From Epiperipatus broadwayi (taxonomy: Eukaryota; Onychophora; Udeonychophora; Euonychophora; Peripatidae): 64,000 nucleotides of DNA. Where the stretch lies: contig JAQFVV010000112.1 of NCBI GenBank assembly GCA_028023455.1, positions 4,128,001 to 4,192,000 on the forward strand, in the 5' to 3' direction. Positions within the stretch are counted from its first letter, which is position 1. Each line of letters starts with the position of its first letter. Of the stretch, positions 20,546 through 34,762 are shown piece by piece. A program made the translations under genes and the position numbers. The notes under the pieces are model-generated. The model worked only from the letters and a program-made list of their open reading frames with translations. It was not told the DNA's origin and did no database searches.

Positions 20546-23500
20546 TAAAGTATTAATAATAAATAAAGAGGTTTGAGAAAAGTAAAAGAAAATAAATTAA
20601 TATGAATAAAAAATAGTAAATAAGAATACAAAATATATGAATTATCAAAAAATATCACTAGAGGGAGACTACTTTTATTTTTTGATGCAAATAAATATAA
20701 TAAGCTGAACGTTTTATATATAACGGGAAGTAAGCTATTTTAATCATGATAAACATAAATTAGGGTTTGTATTCTCAGGATAAATTTGCCACTCCAGGCA
20801 AAAACTGGTGGTAGAAGTCAGAGAGTGCTAAGGATCCTCTGATATCACATCCAGCCTGCCATTTGATAATGATTTTTATTTAAGTCTCTATGATTTTACA
20901 TCATTTTCCCATAGTGGAAGGTTGCACGAATTGAAAGAATGGGACATTGTTGGACTTTGTGAAGTTAGAAAAAAAATGAAGAGACAAAAGGCGCAGATAA
21001 GGGAAGCACAAATGGTATCAGATTTTTTATAAATAAAAATATGTATGTGTACACATACATATTAAATAGATTAAAAATAATGAATATATAAAAATATACT
21101 AATTAAGTGGTTAACACATGCAACAGATGAGATGAATCTTCAAGCATTGTTTAATATAAAGAAGTTTTGATATGGGTAGAAATAATTCTGGTCTATAAAT
21201 TAAATAATCAGTCAATTTGAATTAATTTACCATAAATATCTTAGCTGATTAACAATTATTCTTTGACTGAGGTCTAAGATAATTCTTCATATAAAATCTT
21301 GTATTACTGTGGAAAGCAGCCATGTTCTTATTGCAAAAAATCTATCAAATACTACAGCTAGAGAGCAGCTCAAAACAAAACTTGAAGCATCACTTTAACT
21401 GTTAAATACATTATACATTGTAATTATCATTATATTTATTATTTAATCATGTATTTATAGAGAAAATGGGAAATAGCTCCAGTCAATTAAAATATCAATT
21501 GATTAATATTAATTTGTCTTAAGTATTTCAGCTCATTTGACATTTACTCCTCTAACTGAAATTGTTCAAGATAATTTTCTATATATTTACTGGATAAGTT
21601 ATCAAACTACAATCGGAGAGAATTTGATTTGCTTATATTAAACAGTGCCTAAAAATTCATCTGCTATAAAAATATTATATATGTAGTATATTTTTATACT
21701 GTATATATATATACCATATATTTTTATACTGTATATATATATATACCATTAGAAAATAGTCAATACTTAGACAATCCCAATATAGATAACAATTAAGAAT
21801 TTCAAACTGTTGTCAAGGCAACCTCCTTTTAACACTAGAGGTAGAATATATATATATGAAATCTTTTTTGGGTCATACCCATGTATTAGTTTTTTGTTTA
21901 AATAAACAAAAAAATAATGCAATACCATTGTAATTTAAAGACAGAAGAAAACTGTTAAATTGCAAAAAGTGCAAAGAAGCAAAATGAAAGAATAATGAAC
22001 ACCCAGGAAAGATATGAATTTATGAGAAATAATGAATTTAATAAAATAAATTTTTTTGAATTGAATCATTACACTATTAATAATATTAACTGCATAAAAG
22101 ATCAAGTGATAACCATTCATTAAATTGACAAGCTGAACACAACAGTCCCATTCAAACAACCAAATAGAGATTTTTACATTCCTCAGATGGGAATGAATAA
22201 AACATTTTTAGCTCTTGAGACCAACTCATATCACTAAACTGCACAGAATCATACAAACAAAAATGTAGAGGACATATTAAATTGTTAGCAGTCACAGAAT
22301 ATCAAAGCTCATGAAATAAAGTTTGATGATTATATGTTTGTTGAGACATTCATTAGATCTCTACAATGATAGTATGATATGAGCATTTTAATCACCCTAT
22401 TTATAAATTCTATGTTTGATTGACTTTATTATTGATGAGTCATTACGTATTAATATGATAGTGGAGGTGAATGTTTCAGTGAAAGTACACCTAAATATAA
22501 TGCTTGAGGTTTTTTTACTTTGTGTTGAACATTAGAAGTTTATTATGATAGAATCAGATGTTTTGTGACTTTACTTCTTGCTGATATATTTGATATGTAC
22601 TATGATTCTATTGGTAAATTCCACCAAAAATGTTTTATACACCTGAATATCCAATTAGCAGATATACCAAAAAATCACTCCTAAAAAGTTTATTACCTAA
22701 TCTTCAAGTTCGGATGTCCATTCATATAAAATAGAGAATTATTATGCTATCTTCAAAGCTCAATGCCAACAGATCAGAGTATTGTTATGGAATTATTAAA
22801 GGTAAATTAATCTTTATCATTCCATCACAATAGATCGTTCTTGCTATAACAAAATGTACAATAACCAAACATGACTATCAAGCTTTTAAAATTATCAGTG
22901 ATAATGAAGCAATGAGAACCACAAACAGAGAACAGCAAGTTACATAATCTCCAATAAATTCCAAGAAGATCATAAGAAATTACTTACTCATAAGTATTGT
23001 TATGTACTGCTAAATGTCAAATGTTATTACTATTTTTATGAAAAAAGATAGTTCAATTGTATCACAAGAATAGTTTTTTTCTATTAAAAAATCCAGTTAA
23101 ATTATAATTACTATTTGCCTTTTGAGTTTGTCATATATTTAGGTAATTGAAATCTCCAAACTCTTCCTTAAAACAATTAATTTGCTGATGAATTTTGCTT
23201 GTTGTACAAGATGAGGTATGCATATAGTTATTATCAAAGGAGTAAAACAAATCTTTTTTGCTCATCTGTGGTAAAAACTATATTATATAACATTCATTAA
23301 TACTTCTTTTTGCTGATATGAATTAACCTAAGATCTTTATTCTTTAGCTAAGAATAACTAAACACAATTTATTAATCAATAATTAAATGATAAGCTAAGC
23401 TGGCTATGAATTGCCAGCAAAAAAAAATATTTGGGTTTCCATAAAAATCCTCCATTAAGGTCCATCTGGATTTGAATGACAAATTGTGGAAATGACTAAG

Positions 23501-23639
23501 GCATCAATTACCATGAATCAGAGCCCCTTAATAGTGTGGGTACAGCAGTAGTTTATTGTGATTTGTACCCCTCTCTAATTAATTTATTTTTGCTCATTAT
23601 AATTTAGATATAAGCTGTAAACTTAAAGCCTATTATAAA
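20546..23639. other. Long AT-rich stretch without a recognised gene
   Basis: A 32-bp-scale duplication ('atatttttatactgtatata', twice) lies at about 21680-21750. Short (TA)n runs occur near 21850. An 'atcactagagggagacta' string occurs at 20656. No protein similarity was recognised in any frame. Confidence 0.4.
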
Positions 23640-24415
23640 ATAATGAAACAAGGGAGGCAATTCAAGGAGAAATGGGCTGGTCAAGTTTTCATATGAGAGA
23701 TGCAAAAAGTAAAATGAAAATGTTTGGTAGATTGCAGTTTATAGATAATAAAAAAATAGCCAAAATAGTATTTAATTGGGTTATGAGAGATGGGGTGATT
23801 GTATTAGGAGGATTGTTGAGTGTTATAGTGGTAAGGAATGGGACAAAAAAGAATAGATTTATTAATAAAAAAAATAGGGAGTTACAGAGATGGAGAACTA
23901 GTATGGAGAGTAAAACGAGTTTGAATATATATAGAAATAAACAGAATATTAGATGCGAGTTAATATATGATAATAGTAAGGAAAGTAGTTTATTGTTTAA
24001 GGCTAGAATGGGTCTTTAGCAAGAAGAGAATATACATGTAAATGGAAAAATATGGGTGATTTAGTCTGTAAATTATGTAAGGAAGGAATAGAAAATATTA
24101 GGCATCTGTTAATTAAAATGTAAATGCTTGAAAACAGAAAGAGAACATATAATGAAATTATGGAAGAATAAATATGAAAAAAGTGATTATACAGAAAGTG
24201 GATTATTGGTTTTTATGCTGGGTTTGGAAAAAGATAAGGGGGATTTAGATATAAAGGCCATAGAGTTGACAAAGATTATGTTGTGGAAATGGGATGGAGC
24301 AGAATATGGGAAAACTTAAACCGGGGAATGTAAAATAAAGTAGCTAACAGGTTTCTCTGGCCATAATTGCTGAGAGATTCTTGATTTCGTTTAAGGAAAA
24401 GCTACAGTATATCAC
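23640..24415 (+). pseudogene. LINE (non-LTR retrotransposon) C-terminal fragment, family L-1
   Basis: The plus strand encodes, with frameshifts, the region after the reverse transcriptase of a LINE. It includes KMFGRLQFIDNKKIAKIVFNW, RTSMESKTSLNIYRNKQNI, and a Cys-Lys-rich stretch (VCKLCKEGIENIRHL, about 24063-24110) that matches the CCHC-type C-terminal motif of many LINEs. It ends with the 3' UTR 'taacaggtttctctggcca' and a repetitive 'atcacatcacatcac' tail. The reverse transcriptase is missing through 5' truncation. A longer copy on the other strand at 42690-44095 shares protein and tail. Confidence 0.75.
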
Positions 24416-24424
24416 ATCACATCA

Positions 24425-24725
24425 CAATAATAACTATCTAAAAGTCTATTATAAAATAAGAATGTTCCCACATATTTTAAGACAGCTATGCTAATAACTA
24501 CGTAAAAGTCTATTACAAAAGAATTGAAGATCCCTTATATTATTAAGACAGTTGTTATAATAATAATAAGAATCATCATCATCTATATTTACTTTTGTAT
24601 AATTTCAAAAACATATCTAAAAGTCTATTATAAAATAATAATGTTCCCAAACATAAAAGAATGAAGTCCCCTTACACCATTAAGATAGTGATAATAATAA
24701 CTATCTAATATTTACTTTTATATAA
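24425..24725. repeat. Degenerate tandem repeat
   Basis: Three or four imperfect copies of a unit containing 'aaaagtctattataaaataa', 'gttcccacat', 'attaagacag' and 'ataataataact' follow directly on the LINE tail. Confidence 0.55.
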
Positions 24726-25319
24726 TTTCAAAAACAAAAGGAAAGCTATTGAATTTTTACAATGCCTTATGAAAATATTAACAAAAGTATTATTAAAGCA
24801 GATTAAGTTTAATACAAGTCTTTCTATACGGATTAACGATGTTTACTTTAGAAGACAGTCGCCATTTATAAATTCAAAGAAGTATGTAAAGAGAATGAAT
24901 TAACAAATCCAAGATTTGAAGTTATTTGCATAAAAAAGTCTTAGCAGATCTAAAGTTGAAAATGAAAAACTCTGGGATTAAATGACAAAACAACAAAAGG
25001 AAATTTAATTCCGCAAACTGCAAAAGAACGTAAAGGAAATAAAATCTCATTTCTTTCTTTTTATAAATAAGAATATATGAATTAAAATAAAGATTTGAGA
25101 TAAGAAGAACGAGTGGTATTAATTATATAGAGAGTTTCAAAACTATATTTAATAGAACATTAAAAAACTTTATTAAAATATCAATTTTAGACTAGATCAG
25201 TTCTCTTAATCTTTTTTTAAGTTACGGTTTCTTTTTACATCATTTTATTTTCGTGCTGGCCTTCTTTAAATATTTAATATTCTCAAATTAGTTATCTTTT
25301 AAAATAAATTAAGCATATT
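24726..25319. other. Unannotated stretch
   Basis: No gene is recognised. AT-rich sequence separates the degenerate repeat from the RTE relic. Confidence 0.4.
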
Positions 25320-25725
25320 TTTATCATCATCATCATCATTATTTTTTAGCATTATCAATCTACTGCAGACTGAAGGTATCCCATGTTAAATGCAGTTTCT
25401 CTTAGTTTATCTGTCCATCTCATATGGGGTCTTCTTCTAAGTCTTTTATTCTTGGGATTTAGTTTAAGACTTCAACTATCTATCTATTGTAGCATACCCG
25501 GTCCAACACCATTTCAGTTTTTTAATTCTTTCAGTGATGTCAATAATATTTGTCTGTTTCCTCAACCAATTATTTTGCTTTCAATCACTTATTATTCCCA
25601 ACATACACATCTCCATACTTTGCTAAGTGGTCTAAAATATTTGAATTGATCTTCTATTAACTGCACATATCTCAGATCCATAAATAAGAACTGGTATTAT
25701 GGGAAATGAGAGTATCAAGACGTAA
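25320..25725 (-). pseudogene. RTE-type LINE C-terminal fragment
   Basis: The minus strand decodes, in broken frames, the C-terminus of an RTE-clade protein: 'PILIYGSEICAVNRRSI'-like, 'RKQTNIIDITERIKKLKW', then the Arg-rich 'PKNKRLRRRPHMRWTDKLRE'. It ends in a (GAT)n-like terminus at 25323. The match to the 39.6-kb copy is collinear. 5' truncation and several indels make it non-functional. Confidence 0.7.
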
Positions 25726-28234
25726 ATAAATTTAAAACTTTAAAAATATTTATTTGAAGTTGAATCATTAAGGGTCTACAAATTTGGAGAGAAGAGAAAA
25801 TAAATAAATGTACCCCTTAAGTAATATTTTTATTAGAATGACTCAAAACAAAATAAAAATAAAAATAATTATAATAATTAATATGCAACTTTCTATTTCA
25901 CTATATGTGTTTTAATCACACGAATAAAAAATATGTGATTACAATGTATGTGATGAAATGGAAAGTTCTAATTTTATGCGAGATATTGGCCAATGAGCAA
26001 TAGAGTTGAATTAATTATTCTATGGGCTAAAAATGATGCCTTAATTTCTAGCCTAATAAATAATTTGCAATAACTTATTAAAGTATTTATTTGTGAAAAC
26101 TGTATCATAGTTGTGAGTGCAATAAATTTGGTACCTTTAGATTACATCATTATCATCATAATAATAATGGTGATAATGATGATGATGATAATATCTGAAC
26201 AGCAAATTATGACTTAATATTTTTTGTTAAATATAATTAATTAATGAGAAACTTAACACTGCATTTCATTTACATACTATTTTAAATCAAGTGTTGTTAA
26301 GTACATTTTATACTATCAAACAGTTATTTTGATAATCTCCACTTTTTTTTTATGGATGCTTTAGATTAAAACAATCAAAGAATTACGTTTTTATTCGTTT
26401 CTTTTTTTTTTTTTTGTTTTGTTTTTCATATATTCATTCTTTCTATTTTTAGCTTAAAAGCTTTTAACATTTCTTTAAGCACTTCACATTTCCTCTTTCA
26501 TAAAGAAGATTGTGATTTCCTAAAGATCTTGGTCTCAAGGGTCCACAGATCACTAGTTTAAAGTCCACTGCAGTATATAGTTGTGTTTTCAACCAGCAAT
26601 TCAGGCTATTGGTAAAAAGATTAGCTAATAAATTAAATTTAAACAGATTAAGTATTCTGAATATTTTTGGATCGATTCCCAACTGTACTACTTTAATGGC
26701 ACACATCTTTCTGTGGTGGCACAACATAAAATGGAGCCACATTATCCATATATTTTGTTCTAAGTCCTCTGGAGACAGATATCATACATCACATACAATT
26801 GCTCATGTTTTGCTGATTAACTTTGATTATAATATAATACATATTCTTTAGCGAACTACATGTATAGAATATTTTTTCAATATATAGATGTTATTTTATA
26901 TGTTGAGTATGTTTATGTAAATTAAGATTATAGTATTAACAAAATTAAAAATAATAATAACAGTTATTTATTGAGAGAGTATGGTTACATGTAAATTTAC
27001 TTTATATATGCTCACACATGCACACTCACTAAAAAAGTAAAAATAACAAACCCTTACTAGACAGTATCTTTATTTTTTTAAATAAAATGAATAGCAAAAT
27101 ATCAGACTTTCATCGCAATTAAAAACATTCTGAGCATTCTGGGAGAAATCATTTTCTCTTCAATAACATTTTTTTTTTCACTATGGAAATGAAATAGAAG
27201 TCTTGCTATCAGAAAAGTATGACTTTCTAGTTGTTTTGATGTTTTAGGTCCATATCAATTCTGAGTCTATAGTTATTTCCATATTTCAGACACTCATTGA
27301 ATTCTACAAACATTAAGCTTCCTGATGCTGAATGATTTACAATTCATTTTTCTGCCACTATTAAATTTTTTAACTCTCATTTTATCACTTTGGAATTTTA
27401 TTAAATTTCATAAAACTTTTACCTTTACAACTAGAAAACATTTTATTTTGTGAAATACTGTATACATAAATACATATATGGAAAAAATAAATTAACCCTC
27501 TATAGTTGCAAGTGATATATCATACTGCATAATATTTTCATACACCTTCATTTCCTAGAATTCTTGACATAGATTGAGATCTAGATTGATATTTTGACCT
27601 ACCATATGCCTATGATCTTGACCCTAAATGAGAGTATGAAGATTTAAAGCTAGAATGAGGATTGTAGCTTCTTCACTGTTCCCATTGGTATTCCAGCAAT
27701 TTTCTGGAAAAGTCATTCATGAGATCACTTTTTCCTTTTCTATTTTAAGATTAAGTCTCTTTTCCAATAGAAATCAATATTCATGTGATCCAACATTGTT
27801 TTTTCTTTAAAGCATCTTTGTTTACAATAAAATTCTTCTGCTAATAGAAAAGGAATGACAGGACGAGTGTGTTTGTATTTTATATTTGCAAAAAAAATAA
27901 GCAATATGAATTTTGCCACTTGCTTTGTGTTATTGGTATCTCATACTGGTTGTAGTCTAAACATAAGCAATTTTGTTGCTCTGTTTTTTGCAATTTTATG
28001 GTTATATTTTTCTACATTTTTAATACAAATATTTATGATAATTTTTATAAATAATGTTTATAATTAAAAAACTCAAATTTGGAACCTTAATTTAACCATA
28101 AAATATTTTCCTCATGAGTAGTAAGTAATAGATGCCAGTTGTGTTTATTTTATAAAATCACAATGCAACCATTGTGTTAAGCAAATAATGAATGTGATCT
28201 GAATGTTACCTAAAAACATTAATAAATGAGATTG
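25726..28234. other. AT-rich stretch without a recognised gene
   Basis: A (GAT/ATA)-rich simple repeat occurs at 26149-26195. Two overlapping short frames near 26464-26851 have no recognisable domain and are probably chance. Long T runs occur near 26345 and 26403. Confidence 0.4.
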
Positions 28235-28425
28235 TTTTTTTTCTTCCTTCATTTGTATTTGTAATTCAAATTTGCATATATCCTTATTTTTACAATCTAA
28301 AGCTGATTGCACTTTAGGTAAAGTTCACCATAAAAGCCATAATTATGGTGAACTTCATCAAAAGTGCATTAAACTTAATATTATAAACAAGAAAGAAAAC
28401 ACTTTGTGGCAGATGAGTAAATGTA
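28235..28425. repeat. Inverted repeat, short fold-back element
   Basis: 'gcactttaggtaaagttcac' and 'cataa' on the left pair with 'ttatggtgaacttcatc' and 'aaaagtgcatt' on the right. The outer part 'catttgtatttgtaattcaa' pairs imperfectly with 'gtatccaaatttgaataa'. The centre 'ccataaaagccataattatgg' is tight. A single arm occurs at 16890-17010. Confidence 0.55.
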
Positions 28426-29414
28426 TCCAAATTTGAATAATAAATTTGATTGCACAGATAAAAATGGTTACAGTATCATGAAATGTATTAAATTTATGAA
28501 TTTCACTACTTTTTACTTTTATTTATTTGTATTATTTTGGATAGCATATAATTGAAGTAATATGTATTGATGTAGTGAATATAGCAGCTTCACTGCATTC
28601 TTACTTTTATTTAAATGATCAAAGTCAAGGAATTTTTTAAAATAATAAAATGGGGGAGGGGGGGGAGGGAAGATTATCTAATTTAATTTTCTGAAAACCC
28701 CCCCCCCACCAGTCATTGTTACTGTTACCCAGGTGTTTCTATCACAGTATCCAAAAAAATGAGAATATCTTTGTTCTGATCCACAGTTAATCCTTAGGTT
28801 AATTTCTTCTTATTGTATTTCTTCAATAATGGTGGAGAACTTAGTACTATAGGTATCAAGCAGCCATTTTTTGTTCCTGTTATAGTATTCATGCAAATTC
28901 CTTGAATTTTTAAATATCCTAATATTTCTGAGAAAAGTTCATTATTTTAGCTAACTGAAATACTTGTGCCTTTTGTCAAAAAGAATGGACACTATCAAAA
29001 CATGATGAAATTATTATACTGCCAGTAATCCATCTCACATTATACTACTTATGAATCATTTGTGAAAACATAAATGATCAGTGGATTCCAAAAGGTAGTA
29101 CTAAACTGATCTCGGACTAGTTTGACTACTTTGTTTTTTGTAGATAATAGTAGTAAGTCAACACTTGATAAATCCTTCAACACTAATGTATAACTACTGA
29201 TGATTCAAAAATGTACTGGTGAAAATCACAAATGACAAAGTTAAAATTGCCTTATTTCTGGCCTTAAAGATGGATTAACTCCATCATAAAAACATAAGAG
29301 AATGATTACCATTGTGATAGACTAATTCTGTCATCACAATAAATAAATGAACAATCAAAATGAAAATATTCTCTTATTCTTCTCATTCACTTTCTTTGCA
29401 TATCTTCATATATA
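28426..29414. other. Unannotated stretch with G and C tracts
   Basis: A G-rich tract (about 28651-28670) and a C-rich tract (about 28697-28711) lie some 30-50 bases apart and could pair or form alternative structures. A segment at about 29305-29360 resembles the 72-bp minisatellite unit of 33.2 kb. No gene is recognised. Confidence 0.4.
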
Positions 29415-29910
29415 TTGTAACCATCATCAATTGGACAATCGGGCCACATGTTGACAGGTGCCAAGAGCTCGTTTGTAACCATCATCAATTGGACAATCGG
29501 GCCATACGTTGACAGGCGCCAAGAGCTCACCTGTAACCATCAACATTAATCAAGCTTAATACCTTGATGTCAGAGAACTACTATAATCAAACCCACCTTA
29601 CTATAACCTAATAGACTGAAGGAACATACCAATGCCTACCACATTGGTGCCAAGACCTGTAATAGAATTTTTTATAACCAATGGCTTTAATCATTGGGCA
29701 GCCAAGAACTGTACCCATCAATCTAACTGAATGCTCCCATCATTGTGGTGCCAAGAACTATAACCAAAAGCATATCATGCCATCTATATTATGCACCAAA
29801 GACTATAACCGAAATCTGGAGCAAATTACCACAAACAAAATTAATGATATAACATAAAATTGCTATGATCTAATCTGGTCACAGCCAGGGTGTACCGCGA
29901 AGACCTATCA
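29415..29910. repeat. 58-bp minisatellite with a decaying tail
   Basis: Two nearly identical 58-bp units start at 29415 and 29473, with a third beginning at 29531. The unit has 'ttgtaaccatcatcaattgg', 'acaatcgggccacatg' and 'gacaggtgccaagagctc'. Downstream the signature 'gtgccaagaactataacc' recurs in progressively poorer copies near 29649, 29700, 29739 and 29792. Confidence 0.8.
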
Positions 29911-32900
29911 TAGTAGTATGTGAAAATACATTAGACAAATTATAAGTATGCAATTTTATTATCCTTCAAACCTTAATTTGCGATTTTTCATCACATGAGA
30001 CCTTATGACTGACCATGGTCAAGATGGTATAATTTGTGGAACTACTAAAGATTATGAATTTTAAAATTACATATATGATTTTTAATACAAATGCTAGTCT
30101 AGGTAAGAGCTTTGCAATAATAAATAAACATGGAATACTTGGGTTCTTTTCTATAATTTAATAAATATCAATGAGACTCTTGTTATACTGTTGAATGACA
30201 ATTAAAACATTAAGTAAATACATTTAATCAGGTCATTATCTGGTAAATCTGTTTATAAGTTTATAAAATCAATCTATTTTGTATCATGTACTGGAATCAA
30301 CTACGCAAAGCTTAAATGATGGAAAAGGTAAATGGGATTTTATTGTACCTTACACATCATAAACTACCAAGGACAAAAAGCATTCAAATGTTTTTCTCAA
30401 AATATTACTAAACTCTTATATCATGCTGACAATAGTATGTACTTCAATGTATGCTCTATTCAAGATATATGATTTCTGATTTTATGAATGACAAATAGCA
30501 ACGGCACAGTAAGTTTAATTATAAATCAATATTTATTTACAATTTTTATGACTAATAAGTAATTGATGTTTAATGTAATAACTAAATGCATAAATAAACA
30601 AATAAAATAAATAAATAAATTATAGTTCCATTGGCTTCCTTCAATAACATATCATAGGCACAATTTTATAAAGCCTAATCATACATTATATTACAATTTG
30701 ATATAATTGATGTCTTGATGAAATTATACAAAAATTCAACATCACCTCATGAAATATCCAATGTGACAGTTCCAGAACCAATAAACCTATACTGTAGACC
30801 TATAATAATGTAATAAATAATATTATATTTGTAGGATTTAGCTATAATGCTAACACTAAATAAAATGAAAATTTAAACTTACATTCAGATAAAATATTAA
30901 TTAACAAACAGTTAATTATTATGAGGTAACTTAGATAGAATGTCCTGCTATACACTTTATGACTTAACTTATAAATTATGCTTATAAATGGAAGAAGATG
31001 ATTTTAGCAGAATAACCAAAATACTTTGCCCAAACTTATATTTATGAAGTAAAATCATATTCCTGTGGATGCATTCATCTACACATAGGAATTATATAAC
31101 ACTGAGTGCCTTGTGGATTTATACACCATCATAAAGCAATAAATATAATTACACAATTCCGCAGATTAACCACCAGTGCAGGAATGAGTGTAAAAATACA
31201 GAAAGTGGCAATTAATTAATCTGTGGATTAACCACCAGCACAGATTAATGCCTTTTAACATTATAAAGCAATATTACTATTTACTTCATATTTAAAGTGC
31301 AAAAATCATTCTCCTCAGTTATTCTGACCATTCAGAAAACATTAACATTTTAGCAGATGTGGGTTCATGCATAATAAAAAGTGTTTCACTAATCAGGACA
31401 ACTAATATATTAAATTATCTTGCTTAAAATAAAAACATAGCAACAATGTAATATAAGTGACATTAGTATAAGAATAGAACTCTGGAAAGACTCACAAGAC
31501 ACTTCATGAGAGGTTGACACATATCATAAATTCATTTAGTAATTTTCAAGCTTTTTTGCAAGCGCTATTCCCTTGAATAAGTATTTTATTCAATCCCATT
31601 AATTTAATTTAAACCTAATAAAATATAACTCATGAACTTCACATACAAGTTCATATAACAATAAAATTAAATTCATTCATTCTTACTTAAATACATGAAT
31701 TCTAGCAGGTGTGCGTGTGACATAAATTAAATTGTACAGCATTTTATAATAATAAATATGATCCGTGAAATCCATGTAAAAATGTCTTGAACAATAAATA
31801 CACAAAGTAATAATTATAATTATAGTTGAATTCCATAAATGTAATTATATCTATTTGTCTTAGATATTATAAGCACTTTTAAATTAATGATTTTACGTGG
31901 CTCCATAAATATAAAACAATTCCAAAAACATGACACGCAGAGTTTAAATGAAAATGTTCTTCATAAGTTATTAAATTCTACATTTCTATATAAAACTATT
32001 CCACGTTTATAACATCCAGGCTAATATTTACTTATCCACGTTTAAATTTAGGGATACTAATTAGAACAAATAATTTAATAATTCCAAATTAACGATAAAA
32101 TTAGAAAGTAGTTTTAGTTAATTATTTGAAGACTGTTTCCATTATTCAAATAGTAAACAAATTAAATAGCAAATACATTACTGGCAGTATATAGTTAAAT
32201 AAATTAATCAATGCTATATTATTTTAAATTATAAACGGAAATATTAAACCATGTTAATAACTTTAACATTTAACTTTGATTTTAAACCTCTTCTTTTTTA
32301 AAAAAGAAAGTTTTCCTATCTAAAAAACTTCTGTAATTAAAACATCTATTTAGTGTTTCCAAATTGTAGAATAATAAAATATTCCAAACATACCGAGATT
32401 CTGCAATTAATTCTGCTCTTAAATTTGAAAGCTCCGACATATTTTTAAGTGTAAATATTGGAAAATTATTAGCGATTTGATCCACTTAGCTAGCTGACCC
32501 GAACAGATTTTTAAATTTAGCACTTCATTCTATTATTAAATACCACCATTTTATGTTTACATTTGTAGAAAACTTTTTGGTAAATCCGTTTACTTATTAA
32601 CTATTTTTAAAAATAAGCTTATCATATTTTACATACATTTTATTCTTACACCATTTTCTTTTTTTTTTTTTTTTTACATTGAAACGCATAAGTAATTACT
32701 ATATATTTTTTTTAATAATTAAAATTAGTTAAACAAATGGTTTTTTAATTCAATGAAAATAATTTCTAAGACCATTTTAAATAAATAAGAATTATTATTA
32801 TTTTCAATCACATTTTACTAAATTTACTATGTGTTGTCAATTTCTAAAAAGTTAAATATATTTTGATACAAATCAGTGGATGGAAAGAAGCAATTTAAAT

Positions 32901-33199
32901 ACATAAAAATAACACAGACAATAAGTAAGGCAAAATATTACTTATTCTCTCTAATAAATTATCTTGAATGCAAAAAAATAATCTGTTCAAAATGCAAATC
33001 AAGCCAATCAAATCAACAAAAAGAAGACAGAGAAATTTTTATACCAGTTATATCGATTTTTATATTTTATACTAAAATATAAGATTACAATATATATATA
33101 TATATTGCTTATAACACTTCTTTCATATACACTCAATGGAAACAAATTTTCTTAAAAACTTCTTCATTTTCTTTATAGTTTTGACAGTCCAACAGTCTT
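29911..33199. other. AT-rich stretch without a recognised gene
   Basis: A 62-bp-spaced direct repeat of 'gattaaccaccag' (31164 and 31226) and an (AAAT)n-like run near 30600 are visible. A short TA run lies at 33090-33106. No domain was recognised in any open frame. Confidence 0.4.
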
Positions 33200-33440
33200 C
33201 ATCAGAGTACCAAAATAAAAACACCAAAGGGTAACTAGCATTGAGAGATTGATTCAACCATCATATTAAATAATTGGATGGTGAAAATAAAAATGTAAAA
33301 GGGTGACCAGCATTAAGATGAATTGTTTTTATTATCACAATAAATAATTGAATCAAAAATGAAAGCAAAAGAAGTAACCAGCATTAAAATGGGCTTAACC
33401 TATCATCACAATAGATAAATAATCAAATGGACTATTGCCA
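33200..33440. repeat. About 72-bp minisatellite, three to four copies
   Basis: The 'agcatt' landmark occurs at 33237, 33309 and 33380. Each unit holds 'ggtnaccagcatta', 'atcacaataaataattga' and a polyA-rich part. A related single unit occurs near 29305-29360. Confidence 0.65.
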
Positions 33441-34594
33441 CAAAAGATCATATGACATTCATATGGCATTCAAAAAAGATATGATGGTGTGTGCTCTAAT
33501 TTGAACATATACCTCTCAAGACTACCACTCTAGCACTAGACTAAGCTGCATGGAATTAATAATCAAATGGTTAATCATTCAGAAGGTTATATGTCATTCA
33601 TGTAATGGATGTTATAGGATTAACTTTGATCTAAGAATCTTTGGCCCCCAAGTGTATTAATCTTCCATTGGGCTACATTAAATAAGACAAAGGCAAGTGT
33701 TTTATTGATATCCTAATAGAATTATTTTGCTGTCAACATAATTATGTGGAAAAACTCATTTGGTTTCTGGTCAGATTCTTTAACTATTCAGAAACATCAT
33801 AATAATAACATGTTGTTTGACACAGAAGTAATGTACCAGACATTGGAGTTCAAGATCCAAAGATCACTTTTGGCACTTGAATTATTTATGAACTTCTGAG
33901 AAGCTATTTGACTAGTTTATTTTATAAAGTGTTTGGAGAGCCAGAAAAACCAAACAGATATTAGATCATTTTTATGGTCATCAGGAATCAACACTTACTT
34001 GATGGAGTGTAGTAACAATAATGATTAAAAAAAACCACAGCAGATTTTTACTCTAGTGCCATCTATTGTAAGCTTGAGTAATTAAATAAATTTTATTATT
34101 GTTAACAATAATAGCTCAGAAAGTACGTGTTTCTAATTTTTGTATAGCAATAGGAGGACCTTATAAAATATTGATTACTGTACCTATTTCAATTTAGACA
34201 TGGTAATCTTTAACATTTTTTGGATTCCAAGCAGGTTGGTATTTTTACAGGTAGTTATCTCATAGATACTCAGAATATTTATCCAGTTTTGATCAGTAGT
34301 TAGATGCATGATTACTATTAATAAAAAGGTAAAAGTCACAGGTCAATCTGACTTGATCGGATACACACTAATGTGCTGACTGAGAAAACAAAAGATATGA
34401 TTTTAATAAGACAAAGCCTACACCACTAGTGACTAAAGATAAGGATGACTTTATTTTTAGTAAAATGACTATTATTCTTTCAGAAACAATTAAATGTAAC
34501 TAAGTCATAACTCAAAGTTTAAGATTACTTTTTCATTAATATAAGTGTGAGGCAAAAGAAAACTTTTTTTAATTTTTCAGACATCTAATTTGTT
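33441..34594. other. Unannotated stretch with repeat fragments
   Basis: A diverged IR-2-type segment lies at about 33830-33920, and 'ctagtgccatctattgtaag' near 34056 matches the inner arm of the palindrome at 2.1-2.7 kb. No gene is recognised. Confidence 0.4.
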
Positions 34595-34762
34595 AAATCA
34601 CTAAACATCACATGATCATCATTTCTTATGCTTGCTCATACAGGCAAAGCTCTCCATACAATAATGCCACTCAGTGCAATCCAGAGTAATCAATAGATGC
34701 CAGAAGGCTTGTGCATAAAATCCCTATCTAGTGCATACACATCTAATATTGGAGAGTTTTGC
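34595..34762. mobile_element. FB-1 fold-back element with 13-bp TSD
   Basis: CATCTAATTTGTT occurs at 34582-34594 and 34763-34775, flanking the element exactly. End A ('aaatcactaaacatcacatg') is on the left. Most of the right arm is missing, leaving only 'attggagagttttgc'. Confidence 0.85.

Noticed and set aside
23672-24019. A 115-codon plus-strand frame as an independent gene
   Set aside because: The same protein and 3' UTR recur at 42.7-43.5 kb downstream of a LINE reverse transcriptase; it is a LINE fragment.
28651-28711. G-quadruplex from the G-rich tract
   Set aside because: The G runs are one nearly continuous tract next to a C tract; a hairpin is equally possible and nothing supports a specific function.
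29415-33440. CRISPR-like arrays from the regular minisatellites
   Set aside because: Units are contiguous tandem repeats without unique spacers, and the sequence is animal nuclear DNA.
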